Positions 6,461-15,947 are shown, numbered from the stretch's first letter. The stretch: 64,000 nt of DNA from Prevotella sp. (GCA_017449675.1 JAFTFG010000006.1:62001-126000); one strand, 5' to 3'. Notes: generated by a model from the letters alone, not told the origin. Program-made: numbers and translations.

Positions 6461-7666
6461 ATGTTTAAAAATTCCAATTCACAAAGCGAAACCTTTGCGG
6501 CTTTGCAGGAGAAAACTCTGAATACAGAGTTGTTCCTCCAAGACAATTACCTGTTCCGTCGCAACATGCTGAATGGGAAGGTAGAGTTTGCAACGCTTCC
6601 TGCTGAGGTACCCATCTATCGAACGCTGACACAGGAAGCACAAAACAGTATCATCATCCGTGCTAAACGGGAAGGTGTCTGTGAGAAAGGGAGTCCGAAG
6701 ACAGAGATTATGGAACTGGTTCATTCTGAGGAGGTTCCAAAATACAATCCGATACAGGACTTCTTGGAGCACCTACCCCAATGGGACGGACAGAACCATG
6801 TAGCAGAACTCTTCGGAAGGATTCCCGGTATCTCGACAGAGCAGCATGGCTTCCTTGCCACTTGGATCCGCTCGACGGTCGCCCACTGGTTGCAGATGGA
6901 CACCATCCACGGCAACGAGTGTGTCCCTACTCTGATCGGTGCACAAGGCTGTGGCAAGACGACCTTCGTGACGAGGTTGCTGCCTCCCCATCTGAGGGAG
7001 TATTTTCTCGACCACCTGAACCTCTCGAACAAGTTCGACAAGGAGATGGCACTGACCAACAACCTGCTGGTGAACCTCGACGAGTTGGAGGCGATCCGTC
7101 CCAGTCAGCATGCCCATCTGAAACAGACCCTGTCCAAGTCGAAAGTTAATGGTCGTCCCATCTTCGGCTGCAGTCAAGAAGACCGTCCGAGGTTCGCCTC
7201 TTTCGTCGCCACAACGAACAACCCACACCCCCTGACGGATGCCACGGGCAGCAGACGATACATCTGTCTGGCAATTCCCAAAGGGCAGTTCATCGATAAC
7301 GAGGGGGAGATTGACTATGGGCAACTCTATGCACAGGTGCTTCATGAGATCAGGGAGTTGAAGGTGCCCTATTGGTTCAATAACGCAGAGGTGGCGCGTA
7401 TCCAGGAACTCAACCTCAACTTCAGGGAACAGAAAGACATTACCGAGATTATCAGGGTATGCTTCAGAAAGCCCAAGGAGGGAGAGCGGGCCAAGACCAT
7501 CAACAGCATAGAAATGCTGAAAGTCATCCAACAAGAATACCCCTTCGTCAAGATTAACAGAAGCAGCAGGATTCAACTCGGATTCGCCATGAGGGACTTG
7601 GGTTATGAGCGTGTGGAGCATAGTCATGTCGCCTATTACAAAGCGATACCACGGAAAAGTGCATAA
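6461..7666 (+). CDS. VapE/VirE-family P-loop ATPase (DUF3874-type C-terminus)
   Basis: 401 residues. The N-terminal 90 residues carry the YNPIQDFLEHLPQWDG linker typical of virulence-associated E proteins. A Walker A motif (GAQGCGKTTF, about residues 165-174) and a Walker B (LLVNLDELEA, about 203-212) follow, with a sensor-like TTNN (about 261-264) and a C-terminal segment of the kind found in Bacteroidales VirE/DUF3874 proteins. These proteins are helicase-like replication ATPases of phages, satellites and integrative elements and usually sit beside or are fused to a primase. No primase is present here. The gene lies within the inverted-repeat element and ends just before the right repeat. 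Activity as a replication initiator is inferred. Confidence 0.85.
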   Translation: MFKNSNSQSETFAALQEKTLNTELFLQDNYLFRRNMLNGKVEFATLPAEVPIYRTLTQEAQNSIIIRAKREGVCEKGSPKTEIMELVHSEEVPKYNPIQDFLEHLPQWDGQNHVAELFGRIPGISTEQHGFLATWIRSTVAHWLQMDTIHGNECVPTLIGAQGCGKTTFVTRLLPPHLREYFLDHLNLSNKFDKEMALTNNLLVNLDELEAIRPSQHAHLKQTLSKSKVNGRPIFGCSQEDRPRFASFVATTNNPHPLTDATGSRRYICLAIPKGQFIDNEGEIDYGQLYAQVLHEIRELKVPYWFNNAEVARIQELNLNFREQKDITEIIRVCFRKPKEGERAKTINSIEMLKVIQQEYPFVKINRSSRIQLGFAMRDLGYERVEHSHVAYYKAIPRKSA

Positions 7667-7766
7667 AAAAGACTAGTACGGGAGTAGTTGCAACAACTAC
7701 TCCCGTCTTGAAAGCCCCTGCACATCGCCGTTTCAAGCAAAAACGGGAGAAGGGGAGATGTTTTCT
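7665..7766 (-). repeat. Right terminal inverted repeat
   Basis: Inverse partner of 5487-5588. It starts at the stop codon of the VapE-like gene and contains a perfect 12-bp palindrome with a 3-base loop (CGGGAGTAGTTG/CAACTACTCCCG, 7679-7705). It ends 6 bases from the typA stop codon. Confidence 0.8.
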
Positions 7767-7772
7767 GATATT

Positions 7773-9575
7773 CTATTGTTTGTTTGCTTTTTTCCGCTGG
7801 TCGTGGTCAAGGATAATCTTACGCATGCGCATCGACTTGGGAGTGACCTCTACCAACTCGTCTTCCTTAATATACTCCAGACATTCCTCAAGTGACATAA
7901 CGGTCTTGGGGATGATACGTGCCTTCTCATCCGTACCTGAGGCACGGACATTGGTGAGTTGCTTGGCCTTTGCCACGTTGACTACGAGGTCGTTGTCATG
8001 GACATGCTCACCAACCACCTGACCCATATACACCTCCTCACCTGGGTCGATGAAGAACTTACCTCTATCTTGCAGTTTATCGATGGAATATGCGAAAGCC
8101 GTACCGACCTCCAAGGCAATCATCGAACCGTTGACACGACGCTCGATGTCCCCCTTATAGGGCTGGTACTCCTTGAAGCGGTGAGCCATGATCGCCTCAC
8201 CCTGAGAAGCCGTCAGCACATTGGTGCGCAGTCCGATGATGCCACGTGACGGGATATCAAACTCGATATTGGTACGGTCACCCTGACTCTCCATCGATGT
8301 CATCTCACCCTTACGGCGTGTCACCATATCAATCATTTTAGAGGCGAACTCCTCAGGAACGTTGATAGTCAGTTCCTCGATCGGTTCACACTTCTGACCA
8401 TCTATCTCCTTATAGATCACCTGTGGCTGGCCTACCTGTAACTCATAGCCCTCACGACGCATCGTCTCGATGAGGACGGAGAGGTGTAACACACCACGAC
8501 CACTGACTACCCAACGGTCGGTGGCATCCTCGAAGGGCTCCACCCGCAGGGCGAGGTTCTTCTCCAGTTCCTTCTCCAGACGGTCGTTGATATGACGGCT
8601 GGTGACAAACTTACCCTCCTTGCCGAAGAAGGGGGAGTCGTTGATGGTGAAGAGCATCGACATGGTAGGCTCATCGATGGCAATAGGAGGCAGCGGTTCC
8701 GGGTTCTCAATATCACAGATGGTATCACCGATCTCGAATTTCTCCAGTCCGATGACAGCACAGATATCCCCACAGTCGACCTGTTCCGTGCGACCATGTC
8801 CCATGCCGTCAAAGGTATGCAGTTCCTTGATCTTGGTTTTCTCCATAGACCCGTCACGATGGGCGATGGTCACCTGTTGTCCGTCTTTCAGACTGCCACG
8901 ATGCACACGACCCACGGCGATACGTCCCGTATAACTCGAATAGTCGAGTGAGGTGATGAGCATCTGGGGCGTACCCTCTATCTGCTGAGGAGCAGGAATC
9001 ACCTCCACGATCTTGTCCAACAGATAGGTGATATCATTGGTGGGCTTGTTATAGTCCTCACCCATCCAGCCGTTCTTCGCTGAGCCATAGACCACAGGGA
9101 AGTCCAACTGGTCTTCCGTAGCGTCGAGGGAGAACATCAAGTCGAAGACCATCTCATAGACCTCCTCAGGACGACAGTTAGGTTTGTCGACTTTATTCAC
9201 GACCACGATGGGTTTCAGTCCAATCTGTAATGCTTTCTGCAACACGAAACGGGTCTGCGGCATCGGGCCCTCAAAAGCATCGACCAGCAAGAGACAGCCG
9301 TCCGCCATGTTCAGCACACGCTCCACCTCGCCACCGAAGTCAGAGTGTCCCGGAGTATCGATAATATTAATCTTCGTTCCTTTCCAGTTGATACTTACAT
9401 TCTTCGAAAGAATCGTGATGCCCCGCTCACGCTCCAAGTCGTTAGCGTCCAACACCTGGCTACTCAGGTTCTGTCCCTCACGGAACAGGTTTCCCGCCAG
9501 CATCATCTTGTCCACGAGTGTCGTCTTTCCGTGGTCTACATGTGCGATAATCGCAATATTTCTAATATCCTGCAT
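7773..9575 (-). CDS. typA: Ribosome-associated GTPase TypA/BipA
   Basis: 600 residues, standard length. G-domain motifs are intact: AHVDHGKTTL (G1), the RGITI switch region, DTPGH (G3) and NKVDKP (G4). The EF-G-like domains and the BipA-specific C-terminus follow. TypA binds the 70S ribosome and assists assembly and stress translation. It is transcribed divergently from rpsO through a symmetric promoter region. Its 3' end abuts the inverted-repeat element, but the C-terminus appears complete. Confidence 0.97.
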   Translation of the reverse strand: MQDIRNIAIIAHVDHGKTTLVDKMMLAGNLFREGQNLSSQVLDANDLERERGITILSKNVSINWKGTKINIIDTPGHSDFGGEVERVLNMADGCLLLVDAFEGPMPQTRFVLQKALQIGLKPIVVVNKVDKPNCRPEEVYEMVFDLMFSLDATEDQLDFPVVYGSAKNGWMGEDYNKPTNDITYLLDKIVEVIPAPQQIEGTPQMLITSLDYSSYTGRIAVGRVHRGSLKDGQQVTIAHRDGSMEKTKIKELHTFDGMGHGRTEQVDCGDICAVIGLEKFEIGDTICDIENPEPLPPIAIDEPTMSMLFTINDSPFFGKEGKFVTSRHINDRLEKELEKNLALRVEPFEDATDRWVVSGRGVLHLSVLIETMRREGYELQVGQPQVIYKEIDGQKCEPIEELTINVPEEFASKMIDMVTRRKGEMTSMESQGDRTNIEFDIPSRGIIGLRTNVLTASQGEAIMAHRFKEYQPYKGDIERRVNGSMIALEVGTAFAYSIDKLQDRGKFFIDPGEEVYMGQVVGEHVHDNDLVVNVAKAKQLTNVRASGTDEKARIIPKTVMSLEECLEYIKEDELVEVTPKSMRMRKIILDHDQRKKANKQ

Positions 9576-9592
9576 AACATTTTACGTAAAAT

Positions 9593-9663
9593 CGGGTGCA
9601 AAATTACTACTTTTTTCTGAGAAAAGTTTGTTATTTGAAGAAAATGTAGTAATTTTGCACCCG
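9593..9663. promoter_or_regulatory. Symmetric divergent promoters, typA/rpsO
   Basis: An 18-bp sequence at 9646-9663 (GTAGTAATTTTGCACCCG) is exactly the reverse complement of 9593-9610. Each copy contains a TAATTTTG -7 element: 9650-9657 reading right toward rpsO, and 9606-9599 reading left toward typA. A TTTG box about 20 bases upstream supports the rpsO promoter. Confidence 0.75.
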
Positions 9664-9746
9664 CATTTGACGATGTACCCCGCATATGATGATGGCGGAA
9701 GACATCCGAAAGATGTATTATATTAACAATTTAAATCATCAAAATT

Positions 9747-10016
9747 ATGTATTTAGATCAAGCAAAAAAGAAAGAGATCTTTGAGAAGCATGGCAAGAGC
9801 GCAACAGACACAGGATCTGCAGAGAGCCAGATTGCTCTGTTCACCTTCCGTATCAGTCACCTGACAGAGCACCTGAAGCAGAACCACAAGGACTTCGGTA
9901 CCGCTCGTTCACTGACTAAGTTGGTAGGTCGCCGTCGTAAACTCCTGAAGTATCTCTACAACAAGGACATCAATCGCTACCGTGCCATCATTAAAGATCT
10001 CGGTCTGCGTAAATAA
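9747..10016 (+). CDS. rpsO: 30S ribosomal protein S15
   Basis: 89 residues, exact family length. It contains the S15 signature region (GSAESQIALFTFRISHLTEHLKQ) and ends with IIKDLGLRK. S15 binds 16S rRNA helices 20-22 in early small-subunit assembly. It is monocistronic, with a divergent promoter upstream and a strong hairpin terminator 20 bases after the stop. Confidence 0.98.
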   Translation: MYLDQAKKKEIFEKHGKSATDTGSAESQIALFTFRISHLTEHLKQNHKDFGTARSLTKLVGRRRKLLKYLYNKDINRYRAIIKDLGLRK

Positions 10017-10035
10017 GATGCAAAGACAAAAAGAA

Positions 10036-10067
10036 ATCCCGTTCCAATTGGAGCGGGATTCTTTTTT
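10036..10067 (+). terminator. rpsO terminator
   Basis: ATCCCGTTCC-AATT-GGAGCGGGAT forms a 10-bp stem with one mismatch, followed by CTTTTTT. It lies between the convergent rpsO and GH28 genes. Confidence 0.85.
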
Positions 10068-10070
10068 ATC

Positions 10071-11576
10071 TTACTGGATGATGATATTCACATTTTTCTT
10101 TGTCACATTCTTATAATTGGAGAATACCGCATCCTTCTTGGCAATAATCTGAACATTCTCCAGACTGATGCCATCGATAGGCATCTCAGGCAGTCCGTTG
10201 AACTCCATGGCACGACCGGCCCCGTTGCAGATAATATCCTGGATATTGATATTACGGAAGATAGGAGTCGTCTCATCCACAGGAACCTTAGTGGTATTGT
10301 CTGGATTATCACCATCAGCAAGCATCTCTGCCACCGACTTTCCCCCATAGTACATATTAAAGGTAATGGCATCTGTCTTGATATCCGTCATAGAGATACC
10401 CTTGATGAAAATATTCTCCACGATACCGCCACGGCCACGTGTTGACTTGAAACGCAAACCGACATCCGTACCCAGGAACTGACAGTTCTCCACAAGGATA
10501 TTCTTCACGCCACCACTCATCTCGGAGCCTACTACGAAGCCACCATGTCCGGCGAATACCGTACAGCCGTCGACCACCACATTCTCGCAGGGAACACCAC
10601 GACGACGGCCATCGGCATCCTTACCACTCTTGATACAGATACCATCATCACCCGCATCAAACTTAGAGTTGACTATCAGGGCATTCTTACATGACTCCAA
10701 GTCAAGGGCATCACCATTCTGAGCATAGAAAGGATTACGCGCGAGTACATTATCCAAAATGATATTCTCACACATCAGCGGATGGATATTCCATGCAGGA
10801 GAGTTCTGAAAGATGACACCCTGCAACAATACATTCTTACACTTCACCAGCGAGATCATGACAGGACGCAGGAAACGCTTGATGGCATTCCACTCCTCCT
10901 CTGTCTGTGCGTTGGGCACGTTCATATTGGCATTCTTCTCCGCATCGGCATAACCCTGAGAAGGCACCCAGTAGTCTTTACGCACTGCCACACCACCTGG
11001 GCGAGCCAACACTTCTTTCCACTGTCCCTCCGTCATCTTACCTTTCTTGACAGGACGCCAATACTGACCATTACCATCAATCACGCCACGACCTGTGATG
11101 GCTATATTCTCGGCCCCATTAGCACTCAGTGGTGACTGACAGCGACGAGTGTCCAGCCCTTCAAACGAGGTGTTAAGGATAGGATAGAGCGACTCATCAG
11201 CCGCAAACATGATAACGGCACCCACCTGAAGATGGAGGTTGATATTCGACTTGAGGACGATAGGTCCGGTATACCATACACCGGCAGGAACAACCAGTTT
11301 TCCGCCACCCTGACTACTAAGGGCATCAATAGCCTTGGCAAACGCCTCGGTATTCAAGGTAACGCCGTCACCCACAGCACCGAAGTCCTTGAGGCTGACC
11401 TGACGGTCAGGAAACTGAGGGGCTTTAACCTCAGGCATCTGGAACGGCAGATTCTGGGTATAGCGCTTGTACGGATTCTCGCAATGTGCACACGGCTTAC
11501 CATTGTCACAAGCATGTTTCTGGGCTGAGGCAGTCAATGTAACGCCTAACAGCAGAAGAGAGATTAGTTTTTTCAT
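10071..11576 (-). CDS. GH28 polygalacturonase-family glycoside hydrolase
   Basis: 501 residues. A signal peptide of about 18 residues ends in SAQ. A Cys-rich stretch (CDNGKPCAHCENP) precedes a right-handed beta-helix. GH28 motifs are visible: NSPAWNIHP, NGDALDLESC, DAGDDGICIKSG with the catalytic aspartates, and GHGGFVVGSE with the conserved Gly-His. The family hydrolyses galacturonan in pectin, here in the periplasm or at the surface. No SusC/D or other carbohydrate-active genes lie nearby, so it is not in a classical polysaccharide utilisation locus. Exo or endo specificity cannot be told. Confidence 0.9.
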   Translation of the reverse strand: MKKLISLLLLGVTLTASAQKHACDNGKPCAHCENPYKRYTQNLPFQMPEVKAPQFPDRQVSLKDFGAVGDGVTLNTEAFAKAIDALSSQGGGKLVVPAGVWYTGPIVLKSNINLHLQVGAVIMFAADESLYPILNTSFEGLDTRRCQSPLSANGAENIAITGRGVIDGNGQYWRPVKKGKMTEGQWKEVLARPGGVAVRKDYWVPSQGYADAEKNANMNVPNAQTEEEWNAIKRFLRPVMISLVKCKNVLLQGVIFQNSPAWNIHPLMCENIILDNVLARNPFYAQNGDALDLESCKNALIVNSKFDAGDDGICIKSGKDADGRRRGVPCENVVVDGCTVFAGHGGFVVGSEMSGGVKNILVENCQFLGTDVGLRFKSTRGRGGIVENIFIKGISMTDIKTDAITFNMYYGGKSVAEMLADGDNPDNTTKVPVDETTPIFRNINIQDIICNGAGRAMEFNGLPEMPIDGISLENVQIIAKKDAVFSNYKNVTKKNVNIIIQ

Positions 11577-11587
11577 AACAGTTTGTT

Positions 11588-12043
11588 TTAAGAATTAGTA
11601 ATTTCATTCAGGGGTATCATCACAAAGTCACGTTGTCGCATCAACGGATGAGGTATTTTCAAGTCAGGCTCGTCAACCGTCAGGTCATCATAGAGCAGGA
11701 TATCAATGTCGATAGGACGATCGTGATATCTGACTATCGGCTCTTGGCTATTGGCTATTAGCGAGGTTTTCTTCTTGCGCCCCATCTCCTTCTCTATCCG
11801 CTGTGTGATCCTCAGCACCTCCCGTGGTGTCTTTTCCGTCTCACATAGGATAACGGCATTGAGGAACCTGTTATCAGACTCAAAGCCCCAGGGTTCCGTC
11901 TCAATCATGGACGACTGTCGGACGACCTTCCCGATCCGCTCTTGGATGAGGGATACCGCCTGACGGATGTTCTCCTCCCTATCGCCCAAATTAGAGCCCA
12001 GTCCTAGATAGACGCAATGCTTCACGCTGTTCTCAATATTCAA
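11588..12043 (-). CDS. folK: Hydroxymethyldihydropterin pyrophosphokinase
   Basis: 151 residues. HPPK transfers pyrophosphate from ATP to 6-hydroxymethyl-dihydropterin in folate synthesis. Family motifs: [45 protein letters not shown]. Between GRKKK and DRPIDID there are about ten extra residues encoded by short TTGGCTA-like repeats (near 11738-11760), apparently a tolerated loop insertion. The start codon is TTG overlapping the queA stop by 3 bases (TTGA); a GTG at 12025 giving [10 protein letters not shown] is an alternative. Confidence 0.93.
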   Translation of the reverse strand: MNIENSVKHCVYLGLGSNLGDREENIRQAVSLIQERIGKVVRQSSMIETEPWGFESDNRFLNAVILCETEKTPREVLRITQRIEKEMGRKKKTSLIANSQEPIVRYHDRPIDIDILLYDDLTVDEPDLKIPHPLMRQRDFVMIPLNEITNS

Positions 12044-13182
12044 TCGTCGAGTATCAGCATCGCATCCCCATAGCAGCCGAACTTATATCCTTCCTTCACG
12101 GCCTCCTCATAGGCCTTGAAGATCAAGTCATAGCCGCCGAAGGCTGCTGTTGCCATCATCATCGTAGACTCAGGATGATAGAAATTGGTAATCATCGAGT
12201 CAGCCAAGCCGAAATCATAGGGTGGGAAGATAAACTTATTAGTCCATCCATCAAACTCTTTCAACTGTCCATCCGTGCTTACAGCCGTCTCTGTAGCCCT
12301 CAGTGTACTGACACCCACAGCACAGATATGATGACCACCCTGTTTGGCATCGTTCACCACCTGACATGCTTCCGCACTGACAATCATCTGCTCTGAACTC
12401 ATCTTATGCTTAGTCAGGTCCTCCACCTCTATCGGGTCGAAGCATCCCAGTCCACAATGTACGGTGATATACGAGAAATTAACACCCCGTATCTCCAGCC
12501 GCTTCATCAGTTCCCGACTGAAATGCAGTCCGGAGGCAGGGGCTGTGACAGCACCCTCATGACGGGCATAAATCGTCTGGAAATTCTCCATATCATCAGC
12601 CGTTGCCTCCCGATTATCCACAATGTATCGGGGTAGCGGAGATGAGCCTAAGGCGAAGAGTTCACGCTTGAACTCATCATGAGGACAGTCATAGAGGAAA
12701 CGCAGCGTACGTCCGCGACTGGTCGTATTGTCTATCACCTCAGCCACCATGGGTCCATCCTCATCGAAGAACAATTTATTACCAATACGGATTTTACGGG
12801 CTGGCTCTACCAGCACATCCCATAAGCGTAACTCCTCATTGAGTTCTCGCAACAGGAACACCTCTATCTTGGCATCGGTCTTCTCTTTCGTTCCAAAAAG
12901 ACGGGCCGGGAACACCTTGGTGTCATTCAAGACAAAGGCATCTCCCTCACCGAAGTAATTCACCACGTCACGGAACAGAAGAGGCTGATCAGTATCTTTG
13001 CCTTTCTCATTTTTCTGGAACATGTCGATGGTCTGACTCTTACGATGAATCACCATCAGACGGCATTCATCACGTCGATAGATCTTCTCGACCGTTCCAT
13101 CCTCGTTCTCAAAGACTTTGTGAGGCGGTTCTAATGCCACGAGTGCCTCCGGCAGTTTGAATTTGAATTGTGATAGTTTCAT
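12040..13182 (-). CDS. queA: SAM:tRNA ribosyltransferase-isomerase
   Basis: 380 residues, somewhat longer than the usual 340-355. QueA transfers and isomerises the ribosyl moiety of SAM onto 7-aminomethyl-7-deazaguanine in tRNA to make epoxyqueuosine. Diagnostic segments: [34 protein letters not shown] and [17 protein letters not shown]. The start at 13182 ([12 protein letters not shown]) is preferred over 13260, which would run into truB. It begins 4 bases after the truB stop and overlaps folK. Confidence 0.95.
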   Translation of the reverse strand: MKLSQFKFKLPEALVALEPPHKVFENEDGTVEKIYRRDECRLMVIHRKSQTIDMFQKNEKGKDTDQPLLFRDVVNYFGEGDAFVLNDTKVFPARLFGTKEKTDAKIEVFLLRELNEELRLWDVLVEPARKIRIGNKLFFDEDGPMVAEVIDNTTSRGRTLRFLYDCPHDEFKRELFALGSSPLPRYIVDNREATADDMENFQTIYARHEGAVTAPASGLHFSRELMKRLEIRGVNFSYITVHCGLGCFDPIEVEDLTKHKMSSEQMIVSAEACQVVNDAKQGGHHICAVGVSTLRATETAVSTDGQLKEFDGWTNKFIFPPYDFGLADSMITNFYHPESTMMMATAAFGGYDLIFKAYEEAVKEGYKFGCYGDAMLILDD

Positions 13183-13186
13183 ATAT

Positions 13187-13897
13187 TTATTTTTGCGATA
13201 TTTCAATCTCCTGTTGGTCGAGCCATGCAGAGAAGTCGTCCATCTCAACACAGTCGGCAAGCGTCACATCCCCTACCCTCGTACGACAGAGTGCCGTCAG
13301 ATAGGCACCGCTGCCCAAGGCTTCTCCGATATCACGTGCCAGGGATCGGATATAGGTCCCTTTTCCGCAGATCACCCGGATAGTCATTTGCATGATGTCA
13401 GGACGAAAGTCGGTCAACTCAATCTTGTCAATCCGCACAGTCTTGGCACTCAGTACGACCTCATTCCCCTTACGCATCAGGTTATAGGCCCGTTTTCCAC
13501 CTATCTTCACAGCAGAATACTGAGGGGGCACCTGTTGGATATCTCCCACAAACTGCATGAGCGTCTGCTCCACCAGTTCCTTGGTGATATGTTCTGTAGG
13601 ATAGGTCTCATCCACCTCATGCTCCATATCGTAACTGGGTGTGGTGGCTCCCAACTGGAGTGTTGCCGTATACTCTTTCGTATCGTATTGCAACCGCTCT
13701 ATCTCCTTTGTCTTCTTTCCAGTACAGAGTATCAACACCCCTGTCGCCAGCGGATCCAACGTTCCGGCATGACCTATCTTCACCCGTTTCACCCCAATCT
13801 TCTTGGAGATACGAGTGCGTACAAAAGCCAAAGCACCGAACGAGGTCATGCGATAGGGCTTGTTGATGTAGATAATCTCTCCCTGCGTGAAGTTCAT
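13187..13897 (-). CDS. truB: tRNA pseudouridine-55 synthase
   Basis: 236 residues. TruB isomerises U55 in the T-loop of tRNAs. [14 protein letters not shown] holds the catalytic Asp, and [11 protein letters not shown] and [14 protein letters not shown] are conserved RNA-binding segments. No C-terminal PUA domain is evident, as in many Bacteroidetes. Start and stop overlap or abut uppP and queA. Confidence 0.96.
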   Translation of the reverse strand: MNFTQGEIIYINKPYRMTSFGALAFVRTRISKKIGVKRVKIGHAGTLDPLATGVLILCTGKKTKEIERLQYDTKEYTATLQLGATTPSYDMEHEVDETYPTEHITKELVEQTLMQFVGDIQQVPPQYSAVKIGGKRAYNLMRKGNEVVLSAKTVRIDKIELTDFRPDIMQMTIRVICGKGTYIRSLARDIGEALGSGAYLTALCRTRVGDVTLADCVEMDDFSAWLDQQEIEISQK

Positions 13898-14754
13898 CAG
13901 TCAACCATTGCGAGTGAATGTCCCGTAAGCAACAAAATGATAATAATGCTGCCCACCACGATACGATAAATGCCAAAAGCCTTAAATCCGTATTTCGTCA
14001 AGTAATTGACGAACCACCTCATTGCCAGCAAAGACACAACAAAGGCGATGACACAGCCGAGTATCAGCATGGTAATGTTATGACCTGTAGCCCACGCTGT
14101 GCCTTCCTTCATCAGGTCGAGCAGGTCAAGCAGCGTGGCACCAGCCATCGTAGGTACAGCCAGAAAGAATGAGAACTTCGCAGCACGTCTGCGAGTAAGT
14201 CCTTGCGTCATACCGCCTACGATGGTCGCCATAGAACGCGAAACACCAGGGATGACAGAGATACACTGGTAGAGACCTATCATGAAAGCCCTGCGCTCAT
14301 CGACCTTACGATCCTCACTGCCCTTATTAAACAACTTGTCGCAATAAAGCATGAAGATGCCACCAATCACCAACATGACTGCCACTACCTCCACGCTGTC
14401 AAGCAGCCAGTCAAGCAGTCCAGACTTTTTCGCTAGCAATCCTATCACCACAGCGGGAATCACTCCCACGATAAGTAACCAGTAGAAATAGAACTTATGC
14501 TTCAAGCGCTGCCAGAACGAACTGCCCTCCGGAGCAGGTGTGTGGTCGTATTGGAAGAAACGGTTCCAGTAAAGGCATACCACCGACAAGATGGCTCCAA
14601 ACTGGATGATAAAGGTGAAGGCATGCACGAAGGGATCACCTTGAGGTACACCCAACAGATTCTGAGCGATAATCATGTGACCCGTCGATGACACTGGCAA
14701 GAACTCTGTCAGTCCCTCTACGATAGCAATAATGATAGTCTGTATCCAATCCAT
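13897..14754 (-). CDS. uppP: Undecaprenyl-diphosphate phosphatase
   Basis: 285 residues with about eight hydrophobic segments. UppP (BacA) dephosphorylates undecaprenyl pyrophosphate to recycle the lipid carrier of peptidoglycan synthesis and gives bacitracin tolerance. Motifs: EGLTEFLPVSSTGH near the N-terminus and PGVSRSMATI in the middle. Its stop overlaps the truB start by one base. Confidence 0.97.
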   Translation of the reverse strand: MDWIQTIIIAIVEGLTEFLPVSSTGHMIIAQNLLGVPQGDPFVHAFTFIIQFGAILSVVCLYWNRFFQYDHTPAPEGSSFWQRLKHKFYFYWLLIVGVIPAVVIGLLAKKSGLLDWLLDSVEVVAVMLVIGGIFMLYCDKLFNKGSEDRKVDERRAFMIGLYQCISVIPGVSRSMATIVGGMTQGLTRRRAAKFSFFLAVPTMAGATLLDLLDLMKEGTAWATGHNITMLILGCVIAFVVSLLAMRWFVNYLTKYGFKAFGIYRIVVGSIIIILLLTGHSLAMVD

Positions 14755-14767
14755 CTCTTATCCTCCT

Positions 14768-15013
14768 TTATTTTTCCAACTGCGTATCTTTATCCTTCGG
14801 TTTACGCATCACCGCATAAATCATAGACACAAAACCAATCAGGCAGACTACTGGAGCCACCTTGATACGACGGGCACTGAATATGTCCGGATTATAGGCA
14901 CTCTCCGTAGAACCAGATCCACTCATCAGGATAAATCCCAGTACTACAATTGCCATTCCTACCACCAGTAGGATATAGTTGATACGGTCAAACGCTAAAT
15001 TCTTTCTATCCAT
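14768..15013 (-). CDS. DUF3098 small membrane protein
   Basis: 81 residues with two hydrophobic helices (about 13-31 and 52-68) joined by a Ser/Gly-rich loop. It matches the Bacteroidetes DUF3098 type, commonly found beside ftsX and uppP as here. Function unknown; an envelope or divisome link is suggested only by position. The 55-base gap upstream has short imperfect repeats (ACGATATTACGAGATAACG). Confidence 0.8.
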   Translation of the reverse strand: MDRKNLAFDRINYILLVVGMAIVVLGFILMSGSGSTESAYNPDIFSARRIKVAPVVCLIGFVSMIYAVMRKPKDKDTQLEK

Positions 15014-15068
15014 ATTTCTTTTTTGATATTACGATATTACGAGATAACGATATACGAGATAACGAGGG

Positions 15069-15947
15069 TTATATTTTATAAAGTTCTCCTGCCGTCATCT
15101 TCAGGAACTTATTGACGGCAAGCCAGGCACACAGAGACGTAATCAGCAGTCCGAACAGGAAGACAGAACCTGCCGTGATTGCCAGTTCCTCCCATTGCAC
15201 GATTGTCAGAATACCCGGTTGCGTGAGATAAAGACCATAGAAGCATGCTCCTAATACCAGATTGGCCAGGATTGCTGCGATAAATCCCACCGTAACAGCA
15301 TTACGGATGAAAGGACGGCGGATGAAACTCCAAGAAGCCCCCACCAGTTTCATGGTATGGATGATAAAGCGACGGGCATAGACACTCAGCCGCACGGTAT
15401 TACTGATCAGTGAGAAGGACACACAGGTCAACAAGACGGCAAGAACCAACAGGATAATACTAATACGGCTTAGGTTGAAGTTCACTTGATCCACCAAGTC
15501 CTCCATATAGGCAACATCACTGACACGGGCATCCTTTCGAATCTCCTTGACAATCCACTTCAGGGAGTCACGGTTGGCATAGTCAGATTTCAACTGTATC
15601 TCCAGTGTCGCAGAGAAGGGGTTGAAGCCTAAGAACTCCGAGGGATCGCTGCCCAGTTCCTTCGTCTGTTCCTTCTGTGCCTGCTCCTTACTGATATAGT
15701 CGATATTGCGGGAATAGGGACGGTGATACAAGTCACGGCACAAACGATGCGCCTGATTCACAGTCACATAATCCTTCAACATCACGGTGACGGTCAGGTT
15801 CTCTTTCATGTGGTTCGACAAGTTACGAGCCAACAGGACAGAAAACACCACCATTCCCAATAAAATCAATACCATGGTAGTACTGATACATAGTGTAACA
15901 ACCTGCATTCCACGACGGCTGCGGGTTCTTTTTCTTTTGTTTCCCAT
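15069..15947 (-). CDS. ftsX: Cell division ABC transporter subunit FtsX
   Basis: 292 residues. It has an N-terminal transmembrane helix (about 16-40), a periplasmic domain with the FtsX pattern (LKDYVTVNQA, QEEQTKELG-like segment, YMEDLVDQVN) and three C-terminal helices with an FtsX permease core. FtsEX activates peptidoglycan hydrolases at the septum. The ATPase gene ftsE is not adjacent in this window. A Lys/Arg-rich N-terminus (GNKRKRTRSRRG) precedes the first helix. Confidence 0.9.
   Translation of the reverse strand: MGNKRKRTRSRRGMQVVTLCISTTMVLILLGMVVFSVLLARNLSNHMKENLTVTVMLKDYVTVNQAHRLCRDLYHRPYSRNIDYISKEQAQKEQTKELGSDPSEFLGFNPFSATLEIQLKSDYANRDSLKWIVKEIRKDARVSDVAYMEDLVDQVNFNLSRISIILLVLAVLLTCVSFSLISNTVRLSVYARRFIIHTMKLVGASWSFIRRPFIRNAVTVGFIAAILANLVLGACFYGLYLTQPGILTIVQWEELAITAGSVFLFGLLITSLCAWLAVNKFLKMTAGELYKI

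Larger units (their letters stand above)
5487..7766. mobile_element. Putative 2.28-kb element with long terminal inverted repeats
   Basis: The ends 5487-5588 and 7665-7766 are inverted copies of about 102 bp with roughly 80% identity by eye. Between them lie two plus-strand genes (5724-6182 and 6461-7666), each with its own promoter-like sequence, and a hairpin/iteron region at 6240-6314. The right end stops 6 bases before the typA stop codon. No transposase or recombinase is present and no target-site duplication was recognised. The VapE-type ATPase, origin-like repeats and inverted ends suggest a small non-autonomous or satellite-like replicon. Alternatively the inverted ends may be paired bidirectional terminators or members of a dispersed repeat family. 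Confidence 0.55.

Noticed and set aside
6773..7627. 284-residue antisense ORF
   Set aside because: Shadow of the VapE-like gene, whose motifs and codon pattern are clear.
5487..7766. Insertion sequence or prophage
   Set aside because: No transposase, integrase, capsid or packaging gene; described instead as a putative non-autonomous element.
13157..13969. 270-residue antisense ORF
   Set aside because: Shadow of truB and the uppP 3' end.
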